Assembly: GCA_033961575.1 (NCBI GenBank)
Contig: CM066731.1
Location: 57,317,501-57,381,500 of the forward strand
Length of the DNA stretch: 64,000 nucleotides
Direction: 5' to 3'
Origin: Aselliscus stoliczkanus
Taxonomy: Eukaryota; Chordata; Mammalia; Chiroptera; Hipposideridae
In this document: positions 57,070 through 64,000 of the stretch, in pieces
Position numbering within the stretch: the stretch's first letter is position 1
Layout of the letters: every line of letters starts with the position of its first letter
Made by a program: the position numbers and the translations under genes
Notes under the pieces: generated by a model
Told to the model about the DNA's origin: nothing
The model's input: only the letters and a program-made list of their open reading frames with translations
Databases searched by the model: none

Positions 57070-57450
57070 GCTATAACTTAAAAAAAATTTTAACTTAATT
57101 TCAGACTTTTAGAAAAATTGAAAAAATATTACAAAAAATTCCGTATGCCCTGCAGTTTCCCAAATGCCAAGATTTTACTATATTTGTTTATCCTTGTCTC
57201 TCTATATTACATATGCAGATTTTTTTCTTTTTTTTTGGATCATTTAAGAGAAATTTCCCTTCTTCCCTTCCTTCTTTCCTTCCTCCCTCCCTCCCTTTAT
57301 ATCAAATTAAAAAAAATTCGGTATTGCTAAAACTTCCTCACTTCATCCATGCCCTTCTCTCCCTCCCAGCCTCTTCTGGCCTTTTTCAGAGAACTTGCTG
57401 TTTTACATGTTTTTGTCCTTTTACTGCATATGATTACTACAAATAATATA
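57070..57450 (-). repeat. Old L1-like 3' region, antisense, with (TTCC/CCCT)n
   Basis: 'TTAGAAAAATTGAAAAAATA', 'CGTATGCCCTGCAGTTTCCC' and a pyrimidine tract at 57254-57299. Class uncertain. Confidence 0.4.
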
Positions 57451-58919
57451 TTACTACAAATAATTTTCATTATTTGTTGAGATTTGCTTTGCGACCCAGT
57501 ACATGGTCACTTTTACAAATGTTTCATATAACCTGAGAAAAAAATGTGTACCCTTTAATTCTTTAAATGAGCCAAAAGCTGTAAAGCACTCACAATAGTA
57601 ACCCTATAAGCCCCATACAGTGTTAAAATTTAAAAATAATCACATGGCGTACAGTTACATATAAGTCCACTAGCTCAAATTTAACTCTCTTGTTCAAATT
57701 CTACATGTTTGAGCTCTCAATTTTTAGACAAGTGTGTTAAGAACTCCCTGTGATCGTATGGATCTGTGCATATTTGTATGTATTCTCACATTTGTATGCA
57801 GCCCACTCCCTGGCATGGGAGTGAGAGATTCTGGTCATTTGTCTGGATCCTATATCCTGATCCTTCTCCTCAGAGAGGGCTGTGTTTTATTGCACAGCAG
57901 AGAACCAGGACAGAAGTCAGGGCACCAACTGAGTGGAAAAGGCATCACAGAAATGGAAGTTCATGAATTCAAACACACTGAGAATCACTAGGTTGACATC
58001 GCCCTTTTGTAAGGTTTTGCTCTGCAACCTAATCATCACTTGCCACACACTGATATTTCTCCTCTCAAATGCCCCCTTGCCCCTCAACCCTAATTCTCTG
58101 AAGTATGAGCCAACTTTTTGGATAATATTCACTTAGTTCCTTCATTCTATTATTTCAAAACTAAGTTTCAATATTCATGTGATACTTATGGGACTGGAAG
58201 GTTGGGAAGAAACGTTCCTTAACTGATTCAAAAGTTGGACATCGTTGGCTGTACAGTGATAAATAGAACACATGGAGAAGAGTGGGGAAATAGACATGAA
58301 GCAAATAAACCCAAATAAATTGTGAATATTGCTAAAAGAGAGAACTGCTTCTGTACGGGAGAAAACAATGGATGGGGGAGTGTTCTGTGAAGACATTTTC
58401 AGGAGGATGTTCCAAGAGGAGTGACCAGCTCAGGGAAGGTCATGGGTCACGACAGACCTTGCCCCTCCAGGACTGAAAGAAGCCACTGAGGTGGAAGCAT
58501 GAATGAGTGAGTGGCCAAGAGGATGTGCGAGACACATAGGAGCTAGCCCACAGGGGGTGGCATGAGCCATGTTAGAGCTTTTGATTTTATTCTAGGAATT
58601 GGAATCTACTGAGGATTTTAAGCAGAGAATGAGATGACCAGAATCTATGGGTTTAAATATAATTCCGGCTAGTAGATAGAGACCGACTAGAGAAGATCAA
58701 CAGTGAAAGCAGGGATACTATTCAGGGCAACTTTGGCAAATGAAGGTTTTTGATGACCTCAGAGTGTGTTTCCCTCTTTTCAGAGTTTACTAAAACCACA
58801 ATGGCAAATAAAACAGACTTAAACTGACTTCATCTGTAAAGAATTGTTTATATAGTTCATGGTGACAATCACAGACTCTTCACAGGTCTGAAAGATTTGG
58901 AGTGATAACCATAACCCTA
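57451..58919. other. Intergenic, nothing recognised
   Basis: Only chance frames (57734-57991, 57933-58136). 58560-58780 reads like a decayed interspersed repeat ('TTATTCTAGGAATTGGAATC', 'AGCAGAGAATGAGATGACCA'), not named. Confidence 0.35.
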
Positions 58920-59320
58920 TCCCAATTTAAATTTTTTAGGTAATTTGTAAAAGCTTCATTTTGAAAAATTTTAAGTTCCATAAAAAGAGATGAGTACACG
59001 AAATTCCCATTACCTGGGAATTAGTTACAATGATTGTTAAGTTTGCTGTTATTTTTCTTCTTCTTCTTCCTTTACTGAAACATTTAAAAACAAACCCCAG
59101 GCCCTTGCCCTGGCCCTGGACTTTGGCCCTTGGCCCTTGGAGCCTTTGAGCTGCAGCCTTTGCCATGCTTTTGCTCAGGCCCGCTCCTAACCCTTCAGAG
59201 TGTACTTTCTCTTCTAATAGAGAGTCCTTGAGCCACTGCTTTCAGCTCCGGCCCACTTCTACCTCTTTGAAGTGTACGATTTCTTCTGATAAACTGCTCT
59301 TTCACTACTTAAAAAAAAAA
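58920..59320. other. Old retroelement end with imperfect internal tandem copies
   Basis: 59095-59165 is a CCTTGCCCTGG/CCTTGGCCC-rich stretch. 59177-59232 and 59243-59297 are imperfect tandem copies ('CAGGCCCGCTCCTAACCCTT' versus 'AGCTCCGGCCCACTTCTACC', each followed by a GTGTAC-YTTTCTTCT pattern). Class not assigned. Confidence 0.4.
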
Positions 59321-59490
59321 AGAAAATCCCAAATATGCAGTTTTGTCCTTACATATGTTAAGGATCCATCTTTAAAATATTTTCTTACATATCACAAAGC
59401 CGTATTCACACAACTGACAACAATTTATTGCTAACAGTTAATACCAATTCCATAACCAAATGTCCTTGATGTCTCAAAAATTGTTTAATA

Positions 59491-59571
59491 CTGGGTTGTT
59501 GGAAAAGTCATGACATATTTTTTCTATGTTTTTCATTGCAAAAATGTGTCATGACTTTTCCAACAACCCAA
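59491..59571. mobile_element. 81-bp palindromic mariner MITE (MADE1-like size)
   Basis: Flanked by TA (59489-59490, 59572-59573). Ends CTGGGTTGTTGGAAAAGTCA and the reverse complement of ATGACTTTTCCAACAACCCA, with near-perfect arms of about 30 bp and a short loop. The size and layout match mariner MITEs such as MADE1, but the arm sequence is different. Confidence 0.9.
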
Positions 59572-59704
59572 TAGTTAGTTTGTTCAAATCAGAATCGAAA
59601 TAAGATCCACAGAATGCATTTGGTTGTTAGATTTTAAGTCTTTTAATCCAGGGCACTGCTTTTTCTCTTTTTTCTCCTGTTTTCTTTTTCTTTTATTGAT
59701 TTTC

Positions 59705-59820
59705 TTTTTTTTTTTTTTTTTTTTTTTGAGGGCAGTGTCACTGGCCCTCATATGTGGGACCGAACTGGGGCCGCTGGCTTCCCAAGCCAGCGCTTAACCA
59801 CTGCGCCACTCGGCTGGCCC
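59705..59820 (-). mobile_element. Short tRNA-Ser-like SINE with 22-nt oligo-T
   Basis: Target duplication TCTTTTATTGATTTT at 59689-59703 and 59821-59835; GAGGGCAGTGTCACTGGCCC ... CCACTCGGCTGGCCC. Confidence 0.93.
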
Positions 59821-59835
59821 TCTTTTATTGATTTT

Positions 59836-61018
59836 TTTAAAAAATTATGTCATCGACTTATAGAAACTGGATTAGTTTTCCTGTAAAATATCTAGATATT
59901 TCATAATAAAAAGCCTTAAAAAAAAATAGAACAAAATAAGGGGTTTGAGCCTTTAAAATTTCAGTAAGCCAGACCATCTTTCTGGAATGTTCTTTGAAGA
60001 GTCTGGCAGTCCAGTGAACCATAAACATTCACCACACTTGGCATGCAGGCACAAGCTGTTAAATGAAAGTGCTTGTGCTTAATGTTTTAACTTTGTCATT
60101 CAGTCTTCTCAGGTCCTTGACATGCTTACTCACTGTGATTTTTCTACGGTTATTAAATTAACAGAATCTGAAAATAGCCGTTTCTGAAACGTTTTTGAAA
60201 AACAAGATAGTGCTTCGGTTTGCTAACCTCAGCCTTCTTCACCTCAGAAATTAGAAAATTAAAAATAGTTGAACTGGAGGTGCCCAGTTCAGTAAAAGCC
60301 AAGTTTGGTTCCATTGGAAGGATGCACACTAGAAGCGGTGTTTTCTTCACCTCAATGACTGTGGCCCAGGAGGAATGACTGATTTCTTTGCTATCGTTAG
60401 CTCCTGTTGCTAGTGGAGCAGAAGCGAGTCTTATTACTTGCAGTAACTAGAACTAGATCACTAGCTCTGTTGCCTTTGTTGTTTCAACAGCTTGTAGTGC
60501 ATGCTTTATTGCCAATTTAAAGCAAAAGGATTTTTAAATATCCATCTAATGTTAATCATTTCTAATGTTTATAAGTTTGATGATTCAAAGCAAGGGTACA
60601 ATTCCAAATCAAGAATAGACCATATTTACAGAAAAGTAGACATTTAATATTATTTCAGTTCTACAAAACAAAAGGCAGTATCTTCACTGAAACTGTGCTC
60701 TCACATTCTGGGCTTAATCCTGGCTCTCTTATTTACAAGCTAGAGAAACCATTCAACTTTTCTGAGCCATGGTTTTCTTATGTGAAATGGACATGCTCTA
60801 CTTAATTTAGGGACTTAGGGATAATAAATGAGAATGAATTTCAAGTGTAGCTTGAGTAAATCTGGGTGTGTCTATTGGATCAGGCCTTAATTAGGAGACT
60901 TTTGAAAGAGATACATACTAGTTATTTGAAATGAAAAACAAAGGGTTGTGAGCCACGATCCTTGAATCCTGAAATCAATTAGCTACTGTGGCTTCAGCTG
61001 CCCTCCTTTGGTCCCTAT
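59836..61018. other. Intergenic; MIR-like piece at about 60700-60860 (plus)
   Basis: MIR signature 'AATCCTGGCTCTCTTATTTA', 'CTTTTCTGAGCCATGGTTTT', 'GGGATAATAAATGAGAATGA'. The rest is unique or unrecognised. Confidence 0.5.
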
Positions 61019-61034
61019 AACATTAAGTGTACAG

Positions 61035-61147
61035 GACCGGCAGAGTGGCGCGGTGGTTAAGCGCTGGCTTGAGAAGCCAGCGGCCCCGGTTCGGTCCCAC
61101 ATATGAGGGCCAGTGACACTGCCCACAAACAAAAAAAACCACAAACA
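61035..61147 (+). mobile_element. Short tRNA-Ser-like SINE with 16-bp target duplication
   Basis: GACCGGCAGAGTGGCGCGGT head, GGTTCGGTCCC B box, ACACTGCCC end plus (CAAA)n. Target duplication AACATTAAGTGTACAG is perfect at 61019-61034 and 61148-61163. Confidence 0.94.
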
Positions 61148-61319
61148 AACATTAAGTGTACAGAGAACCAGGCCAGATCGACGCTAGCCTTAGTTAGATA
61201 GTGGAGCCTCTAGGTAATCTTTGGAGTGAATTGGGCCTAAAATTGGAAGAGTAGGAAGAAATCTGAGGAGTTATGGAGTCCAATCTCCCAACCATTCGAG
61301 GGAATTCTGCCATGTACTA

Positions 61320-62110
61320 TAACATTCCCACTCCCCTAGTGGTTGACATTTAGGTTGTGTCCCACATTGTCCCCTTTACAAAGTTTATGTGACTTTTTTG
61401 ATACATGTATCGTTGGGCACATTTAGGTATATTTCAGGTCTCTGGATTTCAAGAAGTGGAATTACTGCATCACAGAAAACACACATTTAAAATGTCGATT
61501 AAGTCTTTCCAATTTGCCACCCCAAAAGCTGTAGGCTTCCACCAACAGTGTGTGGGCATATACTAACACAAGATGCTATTAGTCTTTTACATTTTTCTCT
61601 TCTGATAGGCAGGGGCCTGCTGAGGTGCGGGCAGTGGGAGTAGTATGCCCCCATAGAGAAGAATATTTTACGAGTGACATATTTTGGAATCTCTGGACCG
61701 TGATGAAATGTTTTATTATTATTTTTTTAATTCTCTACAGACAATGCACCCTCTTAGTGCCTGCCCTCCTTCCTGTTGACAATTCACATCGAGCATCCCA
61801 TCTTGGTATACCACTGCTGATAAGTAAAACAGCCACTTTGCTTTAATTTGCATTTCTCTGATTATTGTGAGGTTACATATATGCTTATTTGTTTATTGGA
61901 AATTTGTATTTCTTTCTCACTGAATTGCCTATTCATATCTTTGGACTGGTTTTTTCTTTTTTTTTTTTTGCTATTTTCTTTTTCTTATTGCTTTAGAAGA
62001 ACTCTGTATATTTTGAATATAATCTTTTGTTGCCCGTGTTGCAAATACTTTCTCTCTCTATGTCACTCATCTTTTAACATTATGGTCTCTTTTGCTGTTT
62101 AGAAGTTAAA
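61320..62110 (-). repeat. L1 ORF2, antisense
   Basis: 'TGGATTTCAAGAAGTGGAAT', 'CAATTTGCCACCCCAAAAGC', 'TTAATTTGCATTTCTCTGAT', 'ATTGCCTATTCATATCTTTG' in the usual antisense order. Confidence 0.7.
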
Positions 62111-62640
62111 TTGGTGTTTGGGAGAGGGTACCAATGAGTTTTTATGTTATTTAAATTCATTTAAAATTAGAAATACTAGGAACTAGGAATACATTCCAAA
62201 AACCTATCTAAAACGCCAAGTTGGAAATCCACTGTGCTTATCTGAGTTGGGAGCAATGCCCAGGACTAAAGCAAAACATAGCAAAAGACTCCAGGGTGTT
62301 CTATCCTGACTCCCCCTACTTGCCTCCCATCTCCTATCTCCCACCCTATGCGACTACTCCCCTGGAATTCCTAGGGGAGAAGGAAAAACATAAAGAAAGG
62401 CAGGGCTCTATACAAAAGTGTTAATCTTTACATAATGTAATCAATCCATCATGGCTTCTAGGTTTTGTGTCAGGCTAAGGAAGTTCTTTTCTACTCAAAG
62501 TTTGTAAAGATATTTTTCTATATTTTTTTTACAAATAGTTTTGGTTTTGTGCATTTAGATCTTCAAATCCCCCATAATTTATGGGAAATTAAGCCACTGA
62601 TCCTTGTGTTGTTTATATTGAATAATCTAGTCTTCCCCCC
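62111..62640. other. Nothing firmly recognised between two L1 pieces
   Basis: 62460-62640 may be a further decayed L1 antisense block; 62111-62460 is unassigned. Confidence 0.3.
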
Positions 62641-62689
62641 GATTTGAGATGCCATCTGAGCATGTGTGAACGCCTGTAAGTATGAATGT

Positions 62690-63255
62690 GGGTTATTTTC
62701 TGAACTCTTTCACTCCGTTGATCTAGTTGTCTTTTCCTGATCACTACCACACTACCTTATTCACTCTATAGCTTTATAGTTCCTTTTACTGTTGTGCAGG
62801 CTGACTTATTTCATTACAGTTGTTTATAAAATTTTCTTGACTATTTTCAAACATTTACTCTTCCAGGTAAAGTAGAGAATTAACTTTTAAATCTAAAAAA
62901 TTCCATTGGGATTTTTATAAAAATTGCATTTAATTTACAGATTAATATGGGGGAGAACTGGCTTTAAAAAATATTGAGGCTTCTTATCTAGGTGTGACTC
63001 GCCACTTACAAAGATCTTTGTCCTTTAGTAAAATATTATAGTTTGTTTTAATGGGTTTTGAACATTTCTTTGATTTTGTTTCTAGGTATTTTATAGTTGT
63101 GGTTATAATGAATGGGATATTGTTCCATTATATTTTTGAACTGGTTCTTCCTCATTCATAGCAAAACTAAGATTTTTGTATATTCCTTTTGTATTTAATA
63201 TCTTGTATTACTACATGTTGTTTATGTAACCTCTCCCTCATTTCTGGGCATAGGT
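62690..63255 (-). repeat. L1 ORF2 (RT region), antisense
   Basis: 'CCATTGGGATTTTTATAAAA', 'AATTGCATTTAATTTACAGA', 'GGTATTTTATAGTTGTGGTT', 'GCAAAACTAAGATTTTTGTA' in the usual antisense order. It is probably the same element as 61320-62110. Confidence 0.7.
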
Positions 63256-63266
63256 TGTTCCCAAAA

Positions 63267-63703
63267 TTTTTTTTTTTTTTTTTTTTGGACAGAGCCTGTG
63301 CTCTTAACAACAAGGCTACTGGTTCAACTCCCTTATGGGATGGTAGCTACGCCCACCCACAACTAAGATTGAACACAGCACTTTACCAGCTATCTTGGAA
63401 CTCCTCTTCCCAGCAAAGGAACTCTGGGCTGGTGAGCTTGGAGTGCGGCCGGAGGGTCTCTCCCCCAACCAGACAAGCTTCCCACGGCTGGGGCTTCCCT
63501 CACGGGGGCTCGCCCTCTCGTCTCCGCCCATCCCACCAGATCCAACGTGGCCTCCTCTTTAAGCTCTTCGTTTAGTGGTTCTGCTCATCTAGTGTTCCGG
63601 GGACCTCCAGGGTTGAATGCTGTATAATTTGCTTGTAATTTTGGTGTGATCCTGGGAGGCAGTTAGCACAGCATCTGTCTATTCCGCCATTTTACCGGAA
63701 GTC
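63267..63703 (-). mobile_element. Chimeric insertion: L1 5' UTR joined to antisense SINE, poly-A
   Basis: Read on the minus strand, it begins at 63703 with GACTTCCGGTAAAATGGCGG, the same 5' end as the L1 at 23164. It follows that 5' UTR to about 63386 (GTTCCAAGATAGCTGG), then switches to the reverse of a Rhin-1-like SINE piece (63287-63385), then poly-A (T20 at 63267-63286). The 128-codon plus-strand frame across it is an artefact. Confidence 0.75.
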
Positions 63704-64000
63704 TCAATCCGGTAATTTTTTTCACTTTAAATTTCTTTCCACAAATGGGGAAAAAGGATAAGTATACATGTAACCTTATAACTTTTATTATATATTGCTC
63801 CGAGAATTCTCCTGAGTTACTAGCCCTCTTTCTAAGTCTGCTTGTAATAACATCAGTGTACAAGTAAGTAACAATGATGAAAATAATGATGACGAGGATG
63901 GTGAGACCTTTTGTTGAGTTGGGTGTTGTGCTCTGGACAAATGTCTTTACTCATTTAATCCTCACAATGAGCGTATCAGATACAGTTACTGTTTTGTATG
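63704..64000. other. Intergenic; start of a reverse MIR-like piece at the right edge
   Basis: About 63890-64000 has 'ACTCATTTAATCCTCACAAT' and similar MIR-reverse signals, cut by the window end. Confidence 0.45.

Noticed and set aside
63189..63575. 128-codon plus-strand frame
   Set aside because: Runs over poly-T, a SINE piece and antisense L1 5' UTR.
42500..64000. SGK3 coding exons
   Set aside because: I searched for PX or kinase motifs expected from the human neighbour and saw none; SGK3 coding probably begins beyond the window.
1..64000. CRISPR arrays, operons or phage-like systems
   Set aside because: The window is mammalian nuclear DNA; repeated motifs are explained by SINEs, LINEs and microsatellites.

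Overview
This is a vertebrate, clearly mammalian, nuclear genomic window. It is AT-rich and dominated by interspersed repeats: L1 and L2 LINEs, MIR, hAT, Tigger and mariner fossils, and many tRNA-derived SINEs. It carries one unambiguous multi-exon protein gene, VCPIP1 (VCIP135), on the minus strand. The SINEs have a serine-tRNA-like head (GGCCGGCCGAGTGG... with a GGTTCGGTCCC B box) or a Rhin-1-like 'GGCTGGTTGGCTCAG' head. I associate these with rhinolophoid bats (horseshoe or leaf-nosed bats). The bat call is an inference; the mammalian call is secure.

Layout. 1-9.7 kb is the intergenic space downstream of VCPIP1: a pure (CAG)19 tract, an L2 ORF2 fossil, MIR/L2 ends, several SINEs, and a full-length ORF1-only L1 (HAL1-type, 4980-8280) with a perfect 14-bp target duplication. 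About 9.7-14.1 kb is almost free of repeats and is the likely long 3' UTR. The VCPIP1 coding sequence is complement(14121..14989, 29004..29090, 39065..41777). The three exons join in frame to 1222 codons, the length I recall for the human protein. Intron 2 (14990-29003) holds a three-level repeat nest: an old L1, interrupted by a young L1/HAL1-like element (23164-26855, 15-bp target duplication), interrupted by a 460-bp SINE. Intron 1 (29091-39064) holds SINEs, a hAT element, L2, L1 ends and a (TG)n tract.

Exon 1 starts inside a CpG island (about 41.3-42.55 kb) with an NRF1-like site, a CCAAT box and several ZNF143-like sites, which suggests a divergent promoter. In human, C8orf44/SGK3 lie on this side in the opposite orientation. 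42.6-64 kb has no coding gene I can support. It contains MIR/L2 relics, a Tigger1-type element, an inverted-dimer mariner (51550-52611) with a SINE inside, an 81-bp palindromic mariner MITE (59491-59571), a tandem duplication next to a perfect hairpin (about 46.1 kb), L1 antisense sequence, and an unusual insertion joining an L1 5' UTR to an antisense SINE (63267-63703).

No prokaryotic features, CRISPR arrays or operons are present. The most noteworthy observations concern transposon architecture (ORF2-poor L1 elements, modular SINEs, the foldback mariner, the L1/SINE chimera) and the promoter motif cluster. I found no evidence for a new multi-gene system.
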